Assembly: GCA_012845835.1 (NCBI GenBank)
Contig: JABAKD010000029.1
Coordinates: forward strand, 12,074,524-12,138,523
Reading direction: 5' to 3'
Origin: Undaria pinnatifida
Lineage: Eukaryota; Sar; Phaeophyceae; Laminariales; Alariaceae
Length of the DNA stretch: 64,000 nucleotides
This document shows, piece after piece, positions 54,236 through 64,000 of the stretch. A program made the translations under genes and the position numbers. The first letter of the stretch is position 1; the number at the start of each line of letters is the position of its first letter. Below the pieces are notes generated by a model. The model was not told the origin of the DNA. It saw only the letters and a list, made by a program, of their open reading frames with translations, and searched no databases.

Positions 54236-54831
54236 ACAAGTCTGACCATCAAAGAAGAAAAACGAAAAAACAAGAATGAAAAAGAAAAAAAGAAAAGGAA
54301 AGAATATAGGAAGGCAAAACAAATGACAAGTGTTCTGAATAATTGGATGCAAGAAGATCGGAAAGGAAAGGTTGCAAGAAGAACAATATACGCGCTGAAG
54401 AGGAACAGGTACCTGCTTGCACGGACAAAGCCCCAGCACGAAGAAAATAACTGCCATTGCACGTTACCAAGGGCTGATATCATGACCAAACGACGAATTC
54501 GCTTCGACCGACCCTTCCATTGTCCGATGGTCTTGGAATCGCGTTGGCTCAGCGTTGGGCGTCAGCGCAGGAACCCTGTATATGTACGATTTTGCTGTTG
54601 TAATTCTGTTACTTGTAGTACGTTCGTTGTACCATTATCTCTGCAAAACACTCCCTTTCTCAAGAATTTCGTTGAACCTCCTCTTCTAAAAGATTGCTGC
54701 ACATCATCATCAGGAGGAGCATCACTCGCCAGCCGCGTGTGCTGCTTTGATCGAGCGCGCAGTATACATGCAGTATAGGGTCCCCCAACTGAGTATGGCG
54801 GTGGTGTGCCAAAGCAATATGACGGTCTTAT

Positions 54832-55416
54832 TGTATTAGAATATGGACGCTGCATTCTATTAGTATCTATTTGATTCTTAGTCACTATCTTGAGTACACC
54901 GAGCATCGTGGTTCTAGATGCGGATACATACAATATGCGGCGAAATGCGTAAGAGTTTGTTCTTTCTTGCCGGCATACTTGTATAAGAATCAACCTACCT
55001 GTACTGGGAAGTTGATCGTAGTATAGGGTAATCAGCTTGCACTACCATGAGTATCAAAAGAACGTTACAGAGAACGTTACTTATAACATTGCAAGGGCGT
55101 TGCATAGAACGTTGCTGGGAACAGGACGGGCTGCCGTAGAGTACACCTGCCCGTAGCTTGGGTATAGTCCCGTGATCAGGTGAAGGCATCTCCTACCTCG
55201 ATCACTTCTTCTTCCTCCTTCCTTCTCCTTTCTTCTCCTTCCTGCTCTTTTTAGTTCTTATTTTCTTCGTTTCTTTCTTTCCATGGTCTGGCTACGTAAG
55301 CACCACTTTCAAACTATCTCATTTTTTTTCATCACAAGTGATCTTAGCAGACAGTTCGGTGCCACCTCTGCAGATGTTCTCACAGAGTCAGAGCCTTAGT
55401 ACACATAATCTCTTCA
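54832..55416 (+). repeat. 5' LTR
   Basis: 585 bp, starting TG and ending CA, directly followed by the primer-binding-like GGTTATGAGCC. Clearly diverged from the partner LTR, so the insertion is old. Confidence 0.65.
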
Positions 55417-55629
55417 GGTTATGAGCCTCGTCGCCTTTGATCTACCTATCGACTGGCACCATGCAACGGCGTCCCGCTGAGTTTGCCAAGCTTTCCAAGA
55501 AGTTCGAGGAACGGTCTCCACTACTTTCTGCAGTGCAGAGTAGTTTTTTTGAAAAATCAAGATCAGTCTCGACATCGAGACATCACATCTACGAGTACGC
55601 CATGTACATTATCAGGGATATTTGATAGA

Positions 55630-57180
55630 GGAGACTGCTGTCACGCTATCACGCGCTAAGCAGGTAAGGAGCCTGCTCGCGTTATGACGGGTGTAGCAGG
55701 TAAGGAGTCCGGTTATCACAACCGTATTTTCACGCTATCACGCGCGAAATACGTAACATAGTTTCGTCCTCGTTCCATTTAAATCATACAACGAGTAAAT
55801 ATTTACGCGCTGCAACACGCAGTCAGATCATTGACGAATCGGCTACTCCGTGTAGCATCGGGGGGGGGTCACCTCCTGCCCAAACGGGGCGTTAACCATC
55901 TCCAGCTTCAGCTTTAACGCTTACACGATAAAAGGGCATGTACCAGACTCGGGATTAATTCATTCAGCATCTACTTGACGCGTCCAAGCTACAAGTACGT
56001 ATTAGACTCGAAGAAACGGAGAATTGTACTCCACAGAACTGTTTTCACGTTTGTACGCGTCAAAGTTCCACTGCTAACATCACAAACCAATACGGCAAAT
56101 GCACGTTAACGGTTTTGCGGGGAACAAAACACGGCACTCACCGTCACTTCTGTCACGGTCAATTCACCCAACACCACATCGACAAAACGTCAACATCACA
56201 CTGATGGGTGCATACCGCCCAGCCCCATCTGCTCCATCAATTACTAAAGCCAACAACAGCAGCACCTGCAATATAGCTACATCCGCTTCAGCGACTACGC
56301 GTACAGCAACAGTACTTGCCACGGAAGAAGCAACGCCATCTACAACACAGCCAACACTCCACCGACCACATCATTACATCGGCCACACTCGGCACAGGCT
56401 TACCTCTCTTAAATATCCTATTATAGATGATGCCTAGAAAATAAGTCCACCATATAATTCACGACAGGATCGACGCGGAGCATATGGCCATCTACACATT
56501 CAGCAGAAACCTCATTCGGCAGCAACCAGCTCAGCGACACCAGCACCAATGCCTTCATCATGCACATGGCCACCGAGATCTCAACCACACCGTGGACAAG
56601 CTACATACTTCGCGAGATCTCACCATGATATCAAACCAGCAATTTCATCGGAAGAGGCTCTCTCGGGAAAATGTGTCTCTACTTTGGTGTCCACAGGTTT
56701 TCTTTGCATTCCTATATGGGGATGAAGACTTCACGTGGAAGACTTATATTGTACCAGGTACTACATTTTTTGTGCGGTGCAATCGATCTGGTTTCTGGTT
56801 GGGCCATCACGTCATCATGACACCATGACAGCATCGCGAGCTGAGCCACTGCACACCTCCTTCACGGTCATCAACATCCTCCTACATCGATCATCGCCAT
56901 CGTCATCACCATCATTATCTTACAGCAGAGTAATCGATATCTACACGAGGTCTTCTTGTCTCTACGCTTCGATCTCCCAACCACATCAGCGGCAAGATCA
57001 ACAGCAACAGGAACATTAGCTACTAGGTGTCTGCCTTTGCTTCTCTTTGTTTTGTGTTCGGGGGGGGGGTTCTTGTAAGCATCTTCGTTGTTGAATTCTA
57101 GCTATTCGCATTTCTTACGAATATTATTACCACTCATCCGGGTCTACTAACGTTCCTCTAGCTACAGACTTCTCATCAAA
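55630..57180. other. Interior of the LTR-like element
   Basis: Contains a direct repeat (CACGCTATCACGCGC at 55641 and 55731). Open frames of 112 (56099-56437) and 114 codons (56484-56828) are His/Thr/Ser-rich, with no retroviral-type domain or zinc knuckle. A G run lies at 57060-57069. Confidence 0.45.
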
Positions 57181-57188
57181 CGGGGGCG

Positions 57189-57787
57189 TGTTGGAACATG
57201 GAATCTACAGTCCATCAACAGCCAATTGATTCCTAGTCACACTCTTGAGTAAACTCTAGATAAACTGAGCATCATAGTTCTAGATAGATGCGGATACATA
57301 CAATATGCGGCGAAGTACGTAAGAGTTTGTTTTTTCTAGTCGGCATACTGTATAAGAATCAACCTGACCCGTATCGGGAAGTTGATCGTAGTACAGGGTA
57401 ATCAGCTTGCACCCCCATAAGCATAAAAAAAACGTTACAGAGAACGTTACTTATGACATTGCAAGGGCGTTACATAGAACGTTGCAGGGAACAGGACGGG
57501 CTGCCGTAGAGTACACCTACCCGTAGTTGGGCATAGTGCCGTGACCAGGTGGCGGCATCCCCCAACTCGATCACTCCTACACCTTCTTCCTCCTCCTTCC
57601 TTCTCCTTCCTACTTCTTTTTCTTCTTCTTCTCTTCTTTTTTTCTTTCTTTCCGTGGTTTGGCCACATTAGAGCTACTTCCAACCTATCTTCTTTTTCTT
57701 CTTCACAAGTGATCTTACCAGACACTTCGGTGCCATCTCTGCAGCTCTTATCACAGAGTCGGAGCCTCCATACCCATCATTCCTTCA
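57189..57787 (+). repeat. 3' LTR
   Basis: 599 bp, TGTTGGAACATGG to TTCA, preceded by the purine tract AAACGGGGGCG. TGTTGGAA-type starts are common in Copia LTRs. Confidence 0.65.
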
Positions 57788-57884
57788 TATTGGGGGACTC
57801 CTACTGTATACGGCAAGATAACTACGATTGTGTGTGCTGTCTTCATATTAAACCTGTTTCTTTATATTCAAGGACATTGGTAAT

Positions 57885-58884
57885 CAGCACTACAGCCAGG
57901 TACACAACACCCATCATCGTCCATCCTGATTCTTCATGTTAGAGATACACATTGTGTGTCCACAGACTACACATACATACGTACAAAACTTATTATGGCA
58001 AATTAACAGAGTAGAGGAAAAAGCTAACGAATTGTTAGCATACCGCGCGGGTAAGGATAACACAAAAATAACGAGGCAAGTAAGAAAAAAAACAGAAGGA
58101 GACGAATGACACAAAAAAGAGGAAATTTAAATATCGAAAGTACAGTAAGAGAAACAAGGCCAACCACGCAAAAAAACCAGAAATACTAAGCATGGGGGAA
58201 ACACGAAACAGCATGGTTTTCCTGTTGTTTTCTGCTACTTAGACGAGCCCGGAAGCTAGCCACACGGTCCGCCACCTCCTCTTTTTGCTACCTCCTACGT
58301 CGACAGCGGCCTCAGATTTTACCGCTCGCTGTCGCCCCCGCAAGGAAAAATGAGAACACAAGACACTACAATTAAGCAAAAACCAAGCCAAACAAAAGCA
58401 ACGAAAAACTCGTATACAACGAACGGCAGCTTGCGCTGCCGGGGTTGTAACGAAGACCACTGATAGGGACAGCTTACGCTATACCTACAATGGGACCCGA
58501 AGGGTGCGCCAGCTAGCGTTGGGCTGCGAAAGCAACTGAGTTAAATCGACACACGACGCGCATGTATGAAAATACGTGGAAGTGTGGTGAGCTAAAGCTT
58601 TATTTTTCCCAATCAGCCGGAGGATGAAAAAAAAAAAAAAAAAAAAAACTCTCGAATTTTAATTTCTAATCCGGGGAAGAAGCAAACAACAGATAGATGG
58701 CACCCCGGTTCCACTTTTCTTAGTCATGCTGGTGCCTCTGTTGCACGATCTGCTAGCCCTTTTCTGCTTGAATCGACAGCGGTATCAGTACGGCTGCCCC
58801 CCCCTCCCCCTCTTCCCTGCTCCTTGTCGCCCCATCTTCTTGGCGTCCTCGTTCGCCTGCCGCCACCAGGTCTGCTCTTCTTTT
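57885..58884 (-). mobile_element. LINE-Y 3' region, second copy
   Basis: It repeats the blocks of 49985-51100 in the same order: ACACCCATCATCGTCCATCC end, AGCCACACGGTCCGCCAC, GGTATCAGTACGG and CCTCCCCCTC. The minus-strand 5' end at about 58884 coincides with the start of a retroposon R copy. An A run lies at 58627-58650. Confidence 0.6.
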
Positions 58885-58988
58885 ATTATAAAAAAATGAA
58901 AATACACTCCAGCTGTGAGATCGAAAATTTTGTCGAAATCCGTCTTTCTTTGCAAGCTGTGTGTGATACTCCGATCGCGCGTATTACC
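58885..58988 (-). mobile_element. Retroposon R, short 5'-truncated copy
   Basis: ATTATAAAAAAATGAAAATA at the tail side, ending at GATCGCGCGTATTAC. About one third of the full length. It sits between a LINE-Y 3' fragment and MITE-1 copy D. Confidence 0.8.
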
Positions 58989-59020
58989 TTTTTATGTCGC
59001 ATCATTTCGTGCTCTCCAGG

Positions 59021-59321
59021 GACGCGTACCACGATAGAGAGAGGTAGCATTTCATGGCTGTTTTATGTTCTGACTGGCTGGGGTCCTTGATCTAAAATCG
59101 GAGGAAGGTGTGTTATTCTTAAAGTTAGCAAAATTATTAATTTGTATAGCTCGTAGTATATATGTTTTTTTTTCATCGGGTTGCACTTTCATTTTTATCA
59201 AAACACAGCACTACAGCAGTAGTAGTGTTTCGGCGAGGTGCATTTGTATAGAGCTCCCGAAACTATTAACAAGAGCCTGAGAAAAAAATGAGATGGGTAC
59301 ACCTCTATGATAGAACGTGTC
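59021..59321 (+). mobile_element. MITE-1 copy D
   Basis: Left GACGCGTACCACGATAGAGA and right ACACCTCTATGATAGAACGTG. The interior keeps CTGACTGG..CCTTGATCTAAAATCGG and the AGCTCCCGAAAC block. The most diverged of the four copies. Confidence 0.8.
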
Positions 59322-59417
59322 TGATTCAAAAAAAGGACACATGAGCAGGTGGGGTTAGGTGGTCCGGCGACTCCCACTGGGGAGGGTCCGCGGACTCATA
59401 TATATCATAAAACATGT

Positions 59418-59725
59418 CCCCTCACCGGTTACTCGACTTACAGGATTCACTTGATAAACCGAAGCATTTCCTTCCACAGCTGTCAGATTTTATCCTCCTC
59501 AAAAACGGGTTTCATAGTTTCCGAGCACAGACTGACTAACATCACCCTGTTGACCCTGATAGCTACACTGTAGTTGCAAGGAAGGGGAGTCGCCGACCTA
59601 TATCCTTAATGAGGACACACAACCCGCAATACGCGCGATCGGAGTATCAAACACAGCTTGCTTGCAAAGATGAGTTTCGACAAAATCTTCGACCTCACAG
59701 CTGGAGGTGTATTTTTATTATTGTA
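59418..59725 (+). mobile_element. Retroposon R, full-length-like copy
   Basis: Starts CCCCTCACCGGTT like the copy at 32443 and ends in an AT-rich tail (TATTTTTATTATTGTAATAC). Confidence 0.85.
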
Positions 59726-59782
59726 ATACCAGTATAGTCTAGTCTATCTCCTACCTTTCGTTCGTTTGTTACTGTTTTCTCC

Positions 59783-59880
59783 CTAGGGTATTCCTCGGCG
59801 CCAGAGTGACTGGAGCCTGTCCTGTGACCACGGACTTGATTATGCGAGTTAATGCGAGAACGACAACATATGTGGCATGA
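59783..59880 (+). mobile_element. LINE-X 3' end, 5'-truncated, opposite strand
   Basis: CTAGGGTATTCCTCGGCGCC to GCGAGTTAATGCGAGAACGACAACA matches the inverse of 61325-61425. Only the last 90 or so bases are present. Confidence 0.75.
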
Positions 59881-60165
59881 TGTCATACGGCAGTTGCGCG
59901 CGGTGCCAACCTCACACACTTGTTTCCAGGTGTTGTGTGCTATTATACCACCACCAGTGTACCACTAGGCAGGTAGGAACCAAAAAAAGGGAAAAAAACA
60001 AAAAACGTTCTTCTTTGGGGCGTGATTGTTTCGGTGGTCAAAACGTAGCAACATAGTCTACAATAATAATACGTACAATGTATTGAAAGGAAAAACGGGT
60101 ACTTGTACAGCGCAGTATCTTTATCAAGATCTCTGATTCTGTCTGATTCATTATTATATACTCCG

Positions 60166-60458
60166 TATAAAAAACGAAAAACACTCCAGCTGTGAGATAG
60201 AACATTTTAATTTTGTCGAAACTCATCTTTGCAAGCTAGCTGTGTGTGATACTCCGATCGCGCGCGTATTACGGGTTGTGTGTCCTCATTAAGGATATAG
60301 GTCGGCGACTCCCCGTGCAACTACAGTGTACCAGCTATCAGGGTCAACATCAGGGTGATCTTAGTCAGTCTGTGCGCGGAAACTATAAAACCCGTTTCTG
60401 AGGGGGACAAAATCTGACAGCTGTGTGTGGAAGGAAATGCATCAGTTTATCAAGTAAG
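60166..60458 (-). mobile_element. Retroposon R, nearly full-length copy
   Basis: The tail (TATAAAAAACGAAAAACACTC) is at the left. It extends to CATCAGTTTATCAAGTAAGT at the right, lacking only the first bases of the full copies. Confidence 0.85.
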
Positions 60459-60582
60459 TGATGATTGATGCATGTGTTCCCCTGGGGCATCAGTTATGTG
60501 GGAACTCGTGCCGCTATATGATTCGTAATAACATGCTACCATCAGGCATGGATGGTGTGTGTTGTATGTTTTTTTTGCTTCA

Positions 60583-60775
60583 GAGTCGTTCGACGGTAGC
60601 CCCCCCCTAACTTTTCTTTAACGAAATCGCCGGTTTTGAAACCAGCTCCCGGCCGTACTTCCTGAAATACGGTGCCCCTTGCCACCCCGACGTCATCGTT
60701 CGATAGTCCTTTTGCAAACAATGAAACACATGGAGCAATTTTGTTTAACATCACCCTTCCTCGCGGCTTATTATC
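60583..60775 (+). mobile_element. MITE-2 copy 5, right end missing
   Basis: Left GAGTCGTTCGACGGTAGCCC and an interior through AACATCACCCTTCCTCG. The right terminal repeat is absent. On the minus strand the frame GLSNDDVGVARGTVFQE is intact. Confidence 0.85.
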
Positions 60776-61321
60776 GTAGTGTAGACTGTATGTATACCTG
60801 GTATGTATGTAGTTATTATTCACATTTTTTTAGATTAAGCTGCTGTTGCTTCCATCCACCTGACATCTAACGCAACCAGCAGTGTCCGCGTGCCGATGCC
60901 TCCTCCGCGTAGAGGAACAAGCTCTGAGGTCACAAACTATTATACTCGACATGAAAGAGATAAAAGAGGGTGTGCGGCTCTTCTGCAGCAAGCAGGACAA
61001 GACAATGCTTTGAGGACACATAAACGAATATATGTTTCCAACCCGCACGCCATACATACAAGTAGCAAAGTATTGTATGGAAAAACGGGGTCTCTTATAC
61101 CATGCTTAGTTAGGATGTATGTGCGCCCAGCGTGGGCATGGTGCACAAAAGGACAACAAAATATTTATTTAGGGTATGATTCTTCGGATGGAATACGGTC
61201 TATGTACGGTCAGTCTCGTGAGTTTTTAGGCAAGAAGGCGTGTGCTAATAAAAAAACTATAACAGCAGTGTTTCCCGGCCGAATTTGATTTCATTTTTTT
61301 GTTTTTTCGGACCGTCCTATT
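60776..61321. other. Spacer without recognised genes
   Basis: A 132-codon plus-strand frame (60890-61288) has no domain and no repeat support. It is not called as a gene, but it is the least repeat-contaminated frame of this part. Confidence 0.3.
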
Positions 61322-63625
61322 AATTGCTGTTGTTTGTTGTTTTTCTCACGTTTGCTCGCATAATCAAGTCCGTCGTCACATGACAGGCTCCAGTCACTCT
61401 GGAGCAGCTAGCTGAGGAATACCCCAGGGAGAATACACAAACAAGCCAAAGGTGGCACACGCACGTATACGCAATTCATGCCTCCGCCAGAAACATAAAA
61501 AAAGTGAAATCGGGAGTCAGCCTACGATGTGCCAGGTCCATACTGGTGCATGCATACGTCTCACTACTCCCGACTGGAAAAGACGACTATGCCGCTTGCT
61601 ACCCAAGGAAGGCTACCACGTATATATTACACGTAGTACCTATTACTACGCATACGCACGTCACACGCAAGTCAATTGGAAAAACGAAGCAAAGAAAAGA
61701 GAAGAGAAAGGAAAGGAAAGGAAAGAAAAGAAAAGGTAGCGAAAAAGGAAAGGAAAAGAAAGAAAAGACAAAACAGCAGGAAAATATTAGACAAGAGGAA
61801 GCGAGGAAAGGAAAAGAGAAAAAAATGTCATACTAGCAGACCCTAGGAACTGACTAAAGACGGCATTGGGCTCATAGAGGGTATCAAGTGCATCACTGGC
61901 ACTGGGGAGAGAACGCAACATGGTGAAGAAATCAGGGCGGTCTTACACGCTATCTTGTGACGGCCATGGGAAGGCCCACAAATTTCAAGACGATGATGGC
62001 CAGACCCAGACTTCAGTCTCTTGGGCAGGACGCCCCCCCCTCCACCCCCCCCCCCCCATCCCCCCTCCCCCGCTCCTCCCGGCCGCTTATATATGCAGAC
62101 GGTGAATGGCGCCGCCGCGTCCTTTGCGCGTCGCTTTGCAGCTCTGCGTCTCTCCGTCTCATGCCATTTCCGCATGTATGAACAACTGGGCTCCCTCCTC
62201 TACTCGTCGAAACCATCCGCCGGCCTTCTGAGTAGCCTTTCGCCACCCTTCGAATTTCATTCCAAAGACCGACATGTCCTCCTTCAGATGAACCCGCCAG
62301 TCCTTCCCTTGGCCCCCTGAGTAGCCCTTACCCCCAACAAGCTCCCCAAACATCACCCTCTGTGGCAGACGCTCCTCCCCCATACGAGCTACGAATCCCG
62401 CAAACAAACCCTCTGTTTGCGCACTATCGCCTCTATGCTCTCGGAAGCTGTCTTGGCAAGCACGTCGGAGTACGATAGGGTGTGGTCGTCGCGCTTCCGT
62501 TTCCGCCATCCAAGGCATCGGAGGAGCATGGAGTGGTGAACTCGTCGTAGCCTGTCATAGTTAGGCCTGTTCGGGCTCCACGTCATGCAGCGGTAGAGTA
62601 CTGTCTCGATCACCTCGGCTTTCAGTAACCGCACCTTCAACCGTAAGCGCACGCCCGGGCGATCATAGATTTCCATATCGTACCGCTGGAAGCACGCCCA
62701 GGCCCTCTGAAGACGCCGCGTTATTTCAATGCTAAGGTCTCTGTCTGCGGTGATAGCCCCGCCCAAGTACACAAACTCGATTGTTTGTTTGTATACCTGG
62801 CCGGCTGCATTGATTGTGAACGATACCTTCCCCTCGCCTTTGGTTTGCAGGCACATGATATCTGTTTTCGCCGCGGAGACCGTAAGCCCGAACGCCGAGC
62901 ACGCAGTCACGATCACCGTTATCATCCTCTCCAGCCCTTGTGATGATCGCGAAATCGATGCCCGCATCGCCAGCGTACAGCATACCCCACAATCTCTGCA
63001 CCTCCTTCTCCTCCTTCCCCCTCCGCCCGTCGTCTTTGCCTGTGCGTGAAGTGCCCTTCTTCTCGCCTTTCTCCTTCTTTCGTTGGAGCTGCTCTCCTTC
63101 TTTCGTTGGAGCTGCACCTTGTTGTCCGTGATGGCTGCATCAGCGAGGAAGCGTTTCTCGGCCACACGCAGTACCGCCGCGAAAAAAATGTTGAACAGCA
63201 GTGAGTGGCGCAAGCACGCGTCCTTGCCTGGGACCTTGCCCCACGTCGAACTTATCCGAACACTCTCCATCATCCACCCGCACGCATGCTTGTATGCCGT
63301 CGTCGAAGTGGCGGATGACGGCGAGCATTCTCGGTGGCACGCCAAAACGAGCAATGACATCCCACGTAAGGGTTCGGTCGACGGAGTCACATGCTTTGGT
63401 AAAGTCGATAAATCACAAGTACAAGGGGGTGTGCTTCTTCCGCGCCAGTTCCTGCAGTCGTCGTACTACGAACATCATGTCAACCGTCGAGCGTTGGGGT
63501 CTGAACTGCTCTCGCGTTCGCAATTATCACTCAGGCGACCCGCGGTGACTTTAAGTGAGTACTTTGCCGGCGTGAGCCGTAGAGGGCTTCAGCAGCACCT
63601 TTTGTGACCACGGACCCTGAATTTG
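61322..63625 (-). pseudogene. LINE-X with reverse transcriptase remnant and 3' tail
   Basis: Minus strand, 5'-truncated near 63625. Reverse-transcriptase blocks: TVDMMFVVRRLQELA (about 63480), SVDRTL (about 63385), [20 protein letters not shown] (63340-63270), QGPRQG (about 63235), [11 protein letters not shown] (about 63190), GMLYAGDAGI at the active site (about 62985-62960), VYLGGAI (about 62760) and LLRCLGWRKRKRDDHTLSYS (about 62530-62470). Frames change at least three times, the Phe-Ile-Asp region has a stop, and the catalytic YxDD reads YAGD. The 3' untranslated part (61322-62100) ends in an AAC-like tail. Dead element. Confidence 0.85.
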
Positions 63626-63814
63626 TGTGACGAGAGCTTTTAAAGTGAGCACAGCAACACGGGATTCAGGCATCAGGCACAGGAGATGAAGGATAATAAT
63701 GGTCGTTATAGTCTATAGGATTGGTTCTCAGAGCAATTTTGTGTTACGGATATTTCTGCCTGTTTATGTGGGGGGCACACACTCCTCTATACTGAAGTTG
63801 TGCTGTTGTAGCTC

Positions 63815-63960
63815 TGACGATGAGGCTTGGCGATGACGATGCGATGGCGATGCGACGATGATGCGCTCAACGGATATGCCGTCGGCTGCCAGAAACAACG
63901 CGGATCGCAGGTAGGTCTAGTGCTGCAATGATGATGCGATGATGATGCGATGATGATGCT
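63815..63960. repeat. GATGATGCGATG-type imperfect array
   Basis: GATGATGCGATGATGATGCG and GGCGATGACGATGCGATGGC stretches at the right edge of the window, interrupted by about 55 bases of unique sequence. Confidence 0.85.
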
Positions 63961-64000
63961 GTTCGAGTTGGCAGAAAGAACGCGCGGTTGAAACTTTAAG

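Larger units (their letters stand above)
54832..57787 (+). mobile_element. Non-autonomous LTR retrotransposon-like element
   Basis: Two direct LTR-like repeats: 54832-55416 (TGTATTAGAATATGG to CTCTTCA) and 57189-57787 (TGTTGGAACATGG to TCCTTCA). They share ATACAATATGCGGCGAA, a GAACGTTACAGAGAACGTTA series and ATCACAAGTGATCTTA-type blocks. Just after the first comes GGTTATGAGCCTCG, complementary to the methionine tRNA anticodon arm (half-tRNA primer site). Just before the second comes a purine tract (AAACGGGGGCG). The interior of 1.77 kb lacks protease, integrase or reverse transcriptase; a short frame at 55461 (MQRRPAEFAKLSKKFEERSP) could be a gag start. The flanking 5-mers (CTTAT, TATTG) do not match. 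Confidence 0.65.

Noticed and set aside
54203-54778. 191-codon plus-strand Lys-rich frame
   Set aside because: It overlaps the A-rich part of a LINE-Y 3' fragment, and the Lys richness comes from poly-A. No domain.

Overview
This is a window of a eukaryotic nuclear genome: intron-rich, gene-poor and very repeat-rich. The best guess is a photosynthetic stramenopile, most likely a brown alga. The reasons are introns of about 0.1 to 1.9 kb with GT-AG (one apparent GC-AG) borders, a methyltransferase whose N-terminus looks like the signal-peptide-plus-transit-peptide presequence of plastids with extra membranes (a Phe follows the predicted cleavage point), and a repeat load like that of large algal genomes. 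The lineage is inferred; the gene structures below are read from the sequence.

Two genes can be rebuilt with matching splice phases. (1) A minus-strand MORN-repeat protein gene (19049 down to 12626): seven exons, 345 residues, about ten MORN repeats. (2) A plus-strand class I SAM-dependent methyltransferase gene (24381 to 33324): eight exons, 431 residues, probably plastid-targeted. Between them lies a partial plus-strand C2H2-type zinc-finger gene (about 20462-21896) with a long GAG/poly-Glu tract. Weaker coding traces are one minus-strand exon at 5150-5550 (EF-hand-like block) and the C-terminal end of a tyrosine recombinase at 35883-36197.

Most of the rest is mobile-element debris. There are two LINE-type reverse-transcriptase remnants (LINE-Y, about 50.0-54.05 kb; LINE-X, about 61.3-63.6 kb, both minus strand), an LTR-retrotransposon-like element without pol (54832-57787) plus stray LTR pieces, a SINE-like retroposon (called R here) in at least six copies, and several inverted-terminal-repeat families. 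MITE-1 and MITE-2 share the terminal core CGTTCTACGRTAG; MITE-3 ends in GAGTCATCCCACGG; a hAT-like foldback element ends in CAGGGCTTTTCACGGGTCA; MITE-4 ends in TTAACCC.

Layout: 0-12 kb repeats, MITEs, 10-bp and 53-bp arrays and one candidate exon; 12.6-19.05 kb MORN gene with decayed exon copies in its introns; 19.1-22 kb GC-rich duplication and zinc-finger gene; 22-24.3 kb little recognisable; 24.4-33.3 kb methyltransferase gene; 33.5-38 kb anonymous sequence, recombinase remnant and tandem duplications; 38-44.6 kb a degenerate 11-bp minisatellite and GTTGGT microsatellites; 44.6-64 kb a graveyard of nested retroelements and MITEs. No rRNA, tRNA gene, CRISPR array or operon was seen. The two solid genes show no evident functional link.
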